Assembly (NCBI RefSeq): GCF_902713425.1
Contig: NC_081218.1
Coordinates: 2,101,501 to 2,165,500, forward strand
Direction: 5' to 3'
Length of the DNA stretch: 64,000 bases
Source: Acipenser ruthenus
Taxonomy: Eukaryota > Chordata > Actinopteri > Acipenseriformes > Acipenseridae
The notes under the pieces are model-generated. The model did not search any database. It saw nothing but the letters and a program-made list of their open reading frames with translations, and was not told the DNA's origin. Position numbers and translations under genes: made by a program. Positions 28,701 to 38,500 of the stretch are shown piece after piece. The stretch's first letter is position 1. The number at the start of each line of letters is the position of its first letter.

Positions 28701-30999
28701 TGAAACCTAGTCTCCAGAAACCAAGTTCCAAGACACAGAAGGGCTTCATGTTCCCTCAGCTTTAGAACACATTTAAAACTGGCAGCCACAATCGCATTTA
28801 CCAACATGGGTTCAGAAAAGTGTTTTCCACTTTTGTCAAAAGCAGTCAGCAGGGAGAATTATAAACAAATTATTATAGTACCGAGGCCATGGTAGATTTA
28901 GCTTGGTTAGTTAGCGCTAAAGAAAATGTAATTTAGCAGAAAACTGAACGTGAATGTTGGGTATTGCCCAGTTTAACCCATTAATTACTCAATCATTTTT
29001 ACTTTAAAAAACACACACACATTGTATTCATTTATGTAATTTGATACATTACATTTAGACTTAACTTTTGCAGTTACCAAAATTTGAGTACTGGTAAGTT
29101 ACCATTGCAATATAGTTCGGGAAAATTTAAATAGCAGGTAGTTGGCCAGTTAAAAATGCTCAGTAGTAGCATTTAATGGCTTAACTAAGTATCAATGATC
29201 TCAAACAGACAATGAAATACAATACTAGTATTGTAGTAACACCAGTTAATATAAATTAGTTGCTCAACCAATTTGCCCTGACCAGAGCCTGTCAAACTTA
29301 TCTGCTATCTATTTATTAACTTTGACTCCGCATAGGACTCTATCAGTTACGTTTGTGTTGCATGTCTGTACGTGTCTGTTCAGAGTCATCATGTTACAGT
29401 CCAAAGTTTGAAAAAAGAAAAACCAACGTGTATCTATTGAAAACTAAGTGTCCCATCATAGCAGAATACAGTTTTATAACAACCAAGTCAATACGGTATA
29501 GCAAGTGTAAAACATTGCCTTTCTCTCTGATCAGACTCCTTAATTGAAAGGGGAGGATATCAGCAATATGCAGACTTCCACACATCTTTAAAAGCTGCAA
29601 CACCCAAGTGATATGTCATACAGGACAGCAGCCTTTGTAAAACGCACTCCCGGGCTCGCCCTGAAATACAGCACACACAGCTGTTGCCCGTAGCCCCTTT
29701 TAAGAAAGACGCACGTGTGTGACATCAAAGATAAATTATGTTCCTAAAATGCTCTTTCAAATCATCCCTAGCCTGGGGGCAGACCAGAATCGTAGCAAAA
29801 AGTTTTCAGAAAATATTTCAGTGAATTGTACAGGTTAGGGCGAGGGTTAGGGTTAGGTTATTGGTCTCTGCCTGCATTTGGTTTTTAAGTTAGTGTGTAT
29901 TGCTCTGTTTTTTTTTTTCAGATGTCAATCCTCTGCAGCTGTGGTCTTCCCCAAATTAGTTGTTGCACATAGTCGGACCTGTAGTTATCGCAGTGGGTTC
30001 CTTCTTAGTCTAGGATACTGCGACTTCACCTACATACCCATCATTTCAAACTCTGTTTAATCAGTTTTACAGTCAACTAACTCATATTGCACACTTGCAT
30101 GCACCTCTTCAGATAATGGTTGCTAATACACTGGCTACACCCTGTGCTTATGCTGTTACTACAAGGTATAGAATGGAGATATCTATGTTTCCTTGATCTT
30201 TTGATACCATTAAACTGGCCTGTGACAATGCTGTGTCCCTGACCACAATCAATCTACCGTTGAGAAAGCGGGATGTCAACATAAGAAAACACTGAAAGAG
30301 ACCACGAAATGTTTGCCTACTTTGTAAAGGTTAGGTCTCTGTTTGAATCCGGTATAGAACTGCCGACCACATCCTTTTCCACACCGAGTACAATGCAAAC
30401 AGTACCAGTTCATTGTGTGGGTTATAAAAACATACTTCAATAACCCACGTGCATTTAAAATGTATGCACTTGGCTTTACAACAATACATACTGTGCAGGA
30501 TTGCAATGCAATACAAGCACTTTGAACACGGTAGCTTTTAAATACCGTTATTAGGGCTACAGTATAATGGCAAATTCGGTTTCAACATACTTCGGTGTTT
30601 TAGTTCTTAGTAATACTGCGGTGCTTAGCAGTTCTGGGGTAGACTGAAAAATAAAAACTCGTTCTCCCGTGTCTGTTTCTTACCTACAGTTGTTAACAAA
30701 GTGCTTGCAAAGAACAGAGAAGAAGCGAAGTCCCAGTTCGTGTTTACGGAGGCGTTATTGAGGACAGACACGCCGTATTTACTGGCAGTCAAAACTTGCT
30801 CTAAAAACGTTTCCAGCGATGAAGAATTTACACAGCTGTGGTTCAGAAAGTTGGCTTTCAAAATTCTCAACTCGTCTTTCAACCGAATTTCCTCGGGTCC
30901 TTCGATGATGGAGAATATCACAGCCCCCAGAATGAGGTAGATGAGATAAAACACGAAAAAAAATAACACTACAATTCCAGCTCTGAAGTTTGAAGACAT
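24105..30999 (-). CDS. kcnk6: KCNK6-like (TWIK-2) two-pore potassium channel (whole gene, 3 coding exons)
   Basis: The spliced CDS is 927 nt (308 residues; human KCNK6 is 313). Seen: first membrane segment about 8-30; extracellular cap about 31-85 with a Cys in NHSCVNSS placed like the TWIK cap disulfide Cys, and N-glycosylation sequons; pore 1 [15 protein letters not shown], with the filter split by intron 1; segment 2 [20 protein letters not shown]; segment 3 about 155-178; pore 2 [19 protein letters not shown]; segment 4 [14 protein letters not shown]; acidic tail with eight consecutive Glu, ending [17 protein letters not shown] and the tail ending fit KCNK6 better than KCNK1. Known: these are dimeric background K+ channels, with TWIK-2 at the plasma membrane and endolysosomes. 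Intron sites match TWIK genes. KCNK7 or a fish paralogue is less likely. Confidence 0.92.
24957..24992. repeat. TA microsatellite in kcnk6 intron 2
   Basis: About 18 TA units followed by a short CA tract. Confidence 0.95.
25700..25746. repeat. AT microsatellite in kcnk6 intron 2
   Basis: About 23 AT units. The surrounding 25800-26070 holds the 'caattacaattg' dispersed repeat up to about 90 bp from exon 2. Confidence 0.95.
26157..26552 (-). CDS. kcnk6: kcnk6 coding exon 2
   Basis: Acceptor 'ctctcccag', donor 'gtacgt'. The exon runs from [20 protein letters not shown] through [17 protein letters not shown] to LYKIAVL. It is GC-rich against AT-rich introns. Phase 1 in, phase 1 out. Confidence 0.93.
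26610..26782. mobile_element. hAT-like fold-back MITE in kcnk6 intron 1
   Basis: Left end 'ggtactggagagccacaggg', right end 'gtgactctccaggaccaggg', with the interior 'gttctcaatgattttgtta' as in the other copies. It starts only about 60 bp from exon 2, on the intron 1 side. Confidence 0.7.
27626..27650. repeat. C16-A9 homopolymer junction
   Basis: A run of 16 C followed by 9 A in kcnk6 intron 1; a likely assembly- and replication-error-prone site. Confidence 0.9.
28133..28247. mobile_element. Tc1/mariner-like MITE, copy d (left part only)
   Basis: It starts 'cagctatgactaaaaaagtg' and follows the family to 'catattgaattacatac', then breaks off. It lies in kcnk6 intron 1. Confidence 0.75.
28617..28770 (-). 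repeat. dispersed repeat shared with 54610-54760
   Basis: On the minus strand it reads 'gctgagggaacatgaagccc', 'cttggaacttggtttctgga', 'caggccgctgcacggcacac' and 'gggtttgatacagcaaact'. The same phrases occur in the same order on the plus strand at about 54610-54760 in eef1g intron 9. The family is not recognised. Confidence 0.7.
30684..30999 (-). CDS. kcnk6: kcnk6 coding exon 1
   Basis: It starts at the ATG at 30999-30997 ([20 protein letters not shown]) after a T-rich leader and ends inside the Gly codon of the first filter (TTVG|YG) before the donor gtaaga. Length 316 nt, phase 1. Confidence 0.92.
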
Positions 31000-31000
31000 T

Positions 31001-31870
31001 TTTTTTTTTTTTCTGTTTCGCGTGGCTTTCCTGTTTTAAAAAAACTTTTTTTCAGCGTTCGCTCTTTCTTTCTGTCTTCCTCTCTCGTTACAGGCTGCAC
31101 CGTAATGCTGTTATTCAAACATTTCTCCACCCACTTCGACGGTATTGACAGGAAGCAGATCAGTGACTGGATCAAAGACAAACACAACTATTTGGGTACT
31201 TTTATTTGAGACATTACGAGCGTCTGTGAACTTTCACTACCCCTTCATAATTAAACAGTGGCTGCGTTTTTCTGCACTTCAAAGTTTCCAAATTCCCGAG
31301 CGTGTTACCTATAGATTTAGCATTTATAACATGCAGCCTTCAGCATAAAAGCCACTGCAGTTTCTGTTAAGCTCATGCACCGCGTCCCTAGATCTAACCA
31401 ACGCACTTAATTGATTTAGATGTACTGTGTTCTCCCACACTCCAGACCTTGCCTGCCGTGTGCATCTGCATTGAGCTGCATCGTGCACGTCGTGCAAACA
31501 CTTTGCATTTTTTTTGCATCGGTTAGCTGGTCTGGCGTAGCCATGGCAAGTAAAGAGCGACAGCGAATTGTACAGCAGACTTGTGAATGTGTCGACGTGC
31601 CTGCTGACACTGTGTAGGTGTTAAAACCGCAAGTCATCGATGCACGCACGACAAACTGCTGTGACAGGAGATTCGCTACAGGCTGTAGACGAGAATAGGC
31701 TTCGCCTCCATGAAACATTTACCTCTGTGGTTTTGCAGACCCTGATTAACGCTAGTCTTGGACTGCCTTACCTAAAATAACATTAGTTAGTCCAAGATAA
31801 TGGAGGTACGTTAAACCAGTTGATACTAATTAAAGCAAGATTGTTAGGTCTATCTTAGTGAGCTTAATAG
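31001..31870. other. 5' flank of kcnk6, no further gene seen
   Basis: A T-rich and pyrimidine-rich leader adjoins the kcnk6 start, followed by mixed sequence. A 65-codon frame at 31420-31617 has no recognised similarity and no splice context, so it is not called a gene. Confidence 0.45.
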
Positions 31871-31939
31871 TTGGGGGTTGGGGGTTGGGGGTTGGGGGTT
31901 GGGGGTTGGGGGTTGGGTTGGGGGGGGGGGGGGGGGGGG
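31871..31939 (+). repeat. TTGGGGG tandem array and G run
   Basis: Six or more perfect 'ggggttg'-type 7-bp units (31871-31915) are followed by a run of about 19 G ending near 31939. The plus strand has strong G-quadruplex potential. Confidence 0.92.
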
Positions 31940-32028
31940 TTAAATACTCGTGCCTCCATTTTAAAACTATTTCAACTATAGAATCAGTTGAAGGACCAAG
32001 TTATTTCCTTACAAAAGCTTCTTATAGT

Positions 32029-32820
32029 AGCTTCTTATAGTAAAAGCACAGCAAAGTGTAATAAAGCACAGCGAAAACATGGTAAAGCATAGGGAAGCAT
32101 TGTAAAGCACAGAGAGGTCTGGTAAAGCATAGGGAAGCATTGTAAAGCACAGAGAGGTCTGGTAAAGCATAGGGAGGCATTGTAAAGCACAGAGAGGTGT
32201 GGTAAAGCATAGGGAAGCATTGTAAAGCACAGAGAGGTGTGGTAAAGCATAGGGAAGCATTGTAAAGCACAGAGAGGTGTGGTAAAGCATAGGGAAGCAT
32301 TGTAAAGCACAGAGAGGTGTGGTAAAGCATAGGGAAGCATTGTAAAGCACAGAGAGGTCTGGTAAAGCATAGGGAAGCATTGTAAAGCACAGAGAGGTCT
32401 GGTAAAGCATAGGGAGGCATTGTAAAGCACAGAGAGGTGTGGTAAAGCATAGGGAAGCATTGTAAAGCACAGAGAGGTGTGGTAAAGCATAGGGAAGCAT
32501 TGTAAAGCACAGAGAGGTGTGGTAAAACATAGGGAAGCATTGTAAAGCACAGAGAGGTGTGGTAAAGCATAGGGAAGCATTGCAAAGCACAGAGAGGTCT
32601 GGTAAAGCATATTAATAATACAAAGCATGTTAAACTAACCCTTATAAAAGTTTCCCATAGTAAAAGCATAGCAAAGTGTAATAAAGCACAGTGAAAGCAT
32701 GGTACAGTATAGTCAAGCACTGTAAAGCACAGAGGTATGGAAACGCATATGAAGTTATGGTAAATGCATAGTATAACCATGGGGAAAAGTGCAAAAATAC
32801 TGAGATAAACTTTTATAGGG
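32029..32820. mobile_element. MITE-like element containing the expanded 40-bp array
   Basis: The unexpanded right part begins 'cccttataaaagtttcccat' at about 32638 and ends 'agataaacttttataggg' at about 32820. These ends are near inverses, which suggests a short fold-back element. The array has grown within or beside it. Dispersed unexpanded relatives lie at 2880-3020 and 3690-3870. Confidence 0.55.
32045..32620. repeat. 40-bp minisatellite with a 240-bp higher-order pattern
   Basis: The unit is 'tgtaaagcacagagaggtct' plus 'ggtaaagcatagggaagcat', itself two related 20-bp halves. Thirteen units begin at 32101, 32141 and so on to 32581. Variant bases (gtct or gtgt; ggaag or ggagg) repeat as a six-unit block: units 1-6 and 7-12 have the same order. 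Long open frames in all three minus frames (up to 252 codons) follow from a 40-bp unit lacking stops and are not genes. Confidence 0.93.
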
Positions 32821-34527
32821 ATTTTGCCTGCGAGGGACGGGCAAAAAAACCAATATTTACTGTGGAAGTTGTTTTACCTTTGATGGCAGCAAGAACTAGT
32901 CTAACAAAACAAATAAAAGTCTCTATGCAAATAACACCCCAGTGCTGCAGGTTGAAGTCAAACACGCCACATCATTGTCACGTGAACATTTTTTTCTTTA
33001 TTACATCATTTAATAAATTAACAAGTCCATCTAAAATTATACAGATTATTTTGCCAGAAAATATGTTATATTTATTATCATTTTTATTATTCCTAATCAT
33101 AAATTGCCAGTAGTTAATTAGCAGCGAAGTACAGAAATAATATTAAGAAAAGGAGTGAATTCATATCTATTTCAAGTTTTAAAAATACCCCTCTTTCACC
33201 AATGGTTTGACCCTCTGGTAAATGAATCTCACCTGGGATCTACCCATCAATAAGAAGAGGGATGCATGTCTGTGAAGGTGCTTTTTATAAATTATTTTAA
33301 ATAAATGCAAACGTTGTTGTTAATAAAGTGTGTTGGTTCACAGGAGGAAACATTCTGGATAAAATAATAAAAAGCATAATTTCATTTAACCTCAGCTGAT
33401 GCCACTTTTAAAGTTTCTGTTTCTATGTATTTTATTGGCATGAGTTTTGTGCTTGAAATACAATGGCACCTACAGTTATTCACACAATTATCCTTCAATA
33501 TCCATATTATAGCTCAATAAAAACTGGTGTTTTGTGAATTGAAGTTATCAATTAACTTTTTTAACATGTAACTATGCATGTTAAAACTGAGGGTAAGTGT
33601 CTAAATATGTTGTTGGTGCCACTGTTATGTGTTTGCAACCTTGTCATCAATTGCTTTAATGTATTTATTGTGGGCCATATTTCCAAAGGATTCTTTAATT
33701 CACTCCTAAGTTGATTAAAGGCTGTTTTAGATGCTTTGAAAATATAACCCGTTGTCCTTTCTGTAGATGAAAGTCGTGACTGAGGAAATCTTTTTAATCA
33801 TTGGTTTTAAAACCAACAAATCCATTAATGCAACTTATATTATAAAAATACAGCTTGTATTATCACAGTCTTGCAGGTAATTTACTAAAAATGCGATGTC
33901 TCCAAGTAGAACGAAAGATGGTACTTTGTTTAAAAAAAAGAAGTCAGAACTTATCAGGTACCTGCATTGTTGACTTTGAAATGAAGCAGTACAAATAAAC
34001 GAGAAGCTACAAAAAAAAATATATCTATATAAACTTGTTATACTGGAAGTTTTGGTCTTTCAAGTGGTAATTCCCCATGTCACTTGAAGTTATACAGAAT
34101 GCATTTCTCTGTTTGCATAATACTCCCGCACGAAACAGAAACGGGCCAAAACAACACATATTTCCCATTGGGAGGGGGGATACCCAGGGGGGAAAGGGGG
34201 GGGGGTACCAGATGTTTTTAAAAGTTTATTGCTGCCTAATTATCTGTACAAATAAATTGTCCAGTTTTAAATCAATACAGCACTGCCCTTACCGAATGAT
34301 CTTCAGTGGCCATAGGGTACCCCAGTGCTGGTGTGTTTCTGACGATAGTGTCACAATAGCACGAACACTCACTGCTGGTAATTCCATCACAGTACCCTAT
34401 CAGTACCAGACAGATGGTGTGCTACTGTATCAGGACCACTGAACTGTGCAATAGCTCCAAATCCACTGCTTGTGGCCAGTGCTGGTAATGCTGTTGTCTG
34501 CTGAAGGTTCAGTATGGTTAGATACTA
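32821..34527. other. intergenic stretch, no gene seen
   Basis: AT-rich sequence without recognised exons. It contains a G-rich patch ('ggggggatacccagggggga' region, about 34170-34205). The part near 34280-34500 shares short phrases ('ggtaatgctgt..gtctgc') with about 63300-63460. Confidence 0.45.
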
Positions 34528-34893
34528 CAGCTACGGCCATGAGTTTGGCATCACCCTATAGAATGAACTCATTTCATACAATGGAATGAAACCTGCTGAA
34601 TAACGTTACATTAACACATTGAATAGCACACCGCTGTGTAGTTTTCCCCATATACCGAACGAAAAACTGACAACAAATGGAAAAATGTGGCATTTCGAAA
34701 TCTAACATGAAACGCTACCACTGTTATGGCTTCCGGTAGACTTTTTGCGATATCATTTTGCAGTTTCTTTGATTACATGATGTTAAATAAACAATCTGAA
34801 TTATGTTATGTGGTGTTTTTTTTTTTTTTTTTTTTTTTTAATGATGTCTCAAGCCTAACGTTCTTGCGGATGCAAAACTTTTGGCCAGAGCTG
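34528..34893. mobile_element. Tc1/mariner-like MITE, copy e (complete, TA target)
   Basis: Ends 'cagctacggccatgagtttg' and 'acttttggccagagctg' with TA on both sides. The full interior landmarks are present. Its right end is 37 bp from the clba1-like stop codon, so the transcript probably runs into it. Confidence 0.88.
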
Positions 34894-34929
34894 TAGACTG
34901 AGGGAGGAGGTGTGGTGAAGGCCCAGAGC

Positions 34930-35064
34930 TCACGCCAGCATGTTCTTGTTGGGGTCGTAGGAGAACTTTATCTTCCTAATCCTCTCCGCTGGGGTCCGCT
35001 GCTCGAATAGATTGAGCCTGTGGTCAGGGCTGGCTCTACTGAGCTGGGGGCAGGCGACAGGGTC
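34930..35064 (-). CDS. clba1: clba1-like coding exon 6 and stop
   Basis: Acceptor 'gttccttgcag', phase 0. It encodes LFEQRTPAERIRKIKFSYDP and NKNMLA, then TGA. The lysine/arginine-rich ending reads as real protein and the exon is GC-rich. Confidence 0.72.
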   Translation of the reverse strand, partial: DPVACPQLSRASPDHRLNLFEQRTPAERIRKIKFSYDPNKNMLA

Positions 35065-35471
35065 CTGCAAGGAACAAAGCAAACTTCTTTAGCGTGCAGA
35101 ACCTGATGTTCAGCAGGAAGAGAAAGATGCCGGATCATATTTCCAAAGTGTGAAAAGAGAAGAAATCATCAATATTTAAATTAAGAGTGAAGTTAATAGG
35201 ATGATCCATTTTAGAAAAGTTATGTGAGTGTTTTGTTTAGATTTTTGAACATTGGAATTAGGTGTGGTGTTCTATGTACGGAATGACATTTGCACACAGG
35301 ACAGGATGTATGGGAATTTTGACAAACGCTTCGCTGTGATTGGTTGATTTCTGATATGTGATTTATAATTAGTTAATTAAAGACTGGAGAAAATGCTTTG
35401 AAAATATGGCCAAACCGATGACACTTAAATAAGACAAATGTTTTGACCAGAATGGCTTTTTTTCCCCTCTA

Positions 35472-35532
<61 letters not shown>

Positions 35533-38500
35533 GTTTTCTTAGCAGACGCCCTTATCCAGGGCGAGTTACAATTGTTACTCTTGAGAAAATATGTTTGAAA
35601 TATATATTGTTTGGTTTCCAAAATGTAATACATTTTGAAAATTTGATTTACAGTCTTAAGTTTATTACATTCAAAACGTCCATTATATTATTACAAGAAG
35701 CGACCAAAATAATACATAAAAAAAAAACCGAAATGTAAAAAAAGCACAAGGAACCTTTGAGTTATTTCATCTCTGTGGTCTATTTTTATAATCGATTCAC
35801 TACAGATAAATTCATAAAACAGTAATGTTGCTTTTCAGTGTTGTTCAGTCACACGTGCGTCCTGTATTGCTGATGACCAGAGCTTGTACTGTCTTAAATT
35901 GGCCACAAGGTGGCACTCAAACAGCATCTTCAATTAATATACAGCCAGACTCTGGTAAACTGTTTCGAAGTGTACTTCAATCTTATTGAGAACATATAGT
36001 AATATGCAAGTCATTACAAACAAGTTTAGAAACGCGAAAAAGTCAAACTTACTGAATTTGTCAGGTTAATATTTTTTACCAACATAACCTTTAAACCTAA
36101 AATACCAAAATAACCACCTTTAAGTCAAAGAAAACCTAGAACACAAGTTAAACCAAAAGTAACTCAAAGCCGCCAATGTGGCATTTATTACATGAGATTA
36201 GTGTGTGATTCTGGAAAACTTGATTTCCAGCCAGGAAAGTAGGATTTGAGAAAGGATTTCGTCAGCTACAAGCACTTTTAAGTGGGCTTGGCTGTACCAC
36301 GCTGATCCGGTGGGGATCAAGGTCCTAGCAGCTGTGTGTGCCGACTGGATGGCTCCACTAGTCAGTACACTACCGTGATAAGGGATGAATCCCTGCGCTC
36401 ACAGGCAGAGGTAGACGAAAATGATGGCCGCACCGTCCTGTCTTTCCTCAGTGAGGGAGAGTCCAAGAACCTAGGAGTCTTCGTTGAAGAACCCTGTAGG
36501 ACACACACAAAGGAGTTTTGTTAAAATACTTAACCAGTTTTTGTTTCCCCCAATTTAGAATGCCCAATTCCGATCCCTCACCGTAGAAGCTTCCCACAAC
36601 AGCTCAAGAGAAGGGAAGGTCAGTGGGTGACCTCCGATCCCGCGACCAAGCCAATTCTCTTAACTCTGCATTTGGGCAAGCTACCAGCCTCTGGAGGACA
36701 GTGGCCAGCAATGTTGGTGCTGTATACTCACCACGTTGGTCAGGTCGCTGTGAAGGGAATGTAGGAGGAGTTTTTGGGCACCAGATCCCGCCCACTTGTA
36801 TTTTAAACCAATTGCCTCGTTCACATCCTGGAGTCCCTCCCACAGACTGGAGGCTGGCCTGTTAAAATGAAAATCGCGTTAAAGCGCATAACAATCTTTA
36901 AAATCCATTTTGTCAGCACTCCGCAGTTAGCGAGTGAATCTGAACTAAAACCAGTACTGCTCATGCTAATAAGAGGCACAGCAATGGATTTTAAAACCTG
37001 GGACAGCACTCCGTCAGCAAAAAAAGAAGTTTGTTTGGTTTTCGCACTGTTTGCCTTACCTTTGCATCTGTTCTCTCAGAGATGGGACCTTGTCTGTCTC
37101 CCAGTGTGATGATGTCACAGAAGGAAAGCAGTCTTGAAAGATCCTGGACTGTAAAGGACAAAGTAGACAGCCATCGGGTTTCACTACATACTGTAGCAAC
37201 GAATCACCCATGACTCCAAAGAAGTAAAACTATAGTGCCTTAAATGTTACATGTTTAGCATCTGTTTTGACTGTACTTGCTTCTACTTAGACTACAGCTA
37301 GTCCTTGCAGTCCCTTCAACCTCATCAAACAGCTACCGCTGAACCTGTCATAGCCGAGTCGTTATTATATATTTAACCCGAGACAGAAGCATCAACAAGG
37401 AAGCGCACCACAAACAAACTGGTTTTATAGGTGTGAACCTACCAGGTCCAGAGGGGTGGATGGTATAGTTCTGGTCTCCTCTACAGCACTGTCCAACCAC
37501 CACTGTCCACCACTGTCTCTGTCCTGCTCTGTCTCCTTTCCCGGTCCAAATCCACTGGTGTCCTCCTCTGAGAAGGCAGTCCAACCGTCCAATGAGGTGG
37601 ACTGTGGACTGACAGCAACATCTGAGGACAGACATGAGACCACTGTGACGCACAGACAGACATTGAGGTTCTGTTGAAGTCTACAGCATTTGCTAAATGC
37701 GTTTCTTATCTCTTTTAAATATAATAACACAATCACAATTTAACAGCTCTGGCCAAAACTTTTGCATCACCCTATAGAATGAACAAATGTTGCTTCATAA
37801 AGTCGAATGAAACCTGAATAACATTACATTAACATATTGAATTACATACCGCTTTGTAGTTTTTCATATACTTTACGAAAAAACAACACACATTACAATA
37901 TGTGGCATGAAATATTTTACTACTATTACTCTTGCAGTAGACTTTTGCGATACCATTTTGTAGTTTCTTTGATTACATGGTGTTAAATGAAAGATCTACA
38001 TTATGTTCATGTATTAATTATGAAAGATACATTTACCACTTACCAGCACAGCCCTTGTGCCAGCAAGGCACTTGTTCAAACTCTGCAAATCCTTCGTCCC
38101 AGTGGAGGCGATCCCCTGCTTTCTCAAAAAGGCCAAACTCCTCATCATCTACTGCCTGTTCAATACTGGGGCCCTCCCTGTCATTAGCCGCTGCACTGTC
38201 ATGATTACTAATCTCCCCGGTCGTGCAGAGAGAAGGAGAATGACCTCCGACCTCTGCTGAGCTCTCTTGTGCCGCGAACGTTGCCTTGGTTACAGAGACT
38301 GACAGATCAGGCCTAGCGGCTGCTGCAGCAGGCTTATCAAACCGCATTGGAAGTGTGTTGTCTGAAACGGGGGCTGTGTCTGAATCGCTGACTTGCTCGC
38401 CTGCCTGGCTAGTGTGAAACCCCGATAATAAAGCCCCCTGCTCCATGCGGCCTGCTTTTTTTTTCAGGCCCTGACTCTGTGCCGCACTGTCGTTTCTATG

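Noticed and set aside
29831-29862. TTAGGG units resembling an interstitial telomere
   Set aside because: Only two exact and one or two degenerate units; too few to separate from chance in an AT-rich intron.
31420-31617. 65-codon frame upstream of kcnk6 (ends CECVDVPADTV)
   Set aside because: No family recognised, no supporting exon neighbours, and such lengths are expected by chance.
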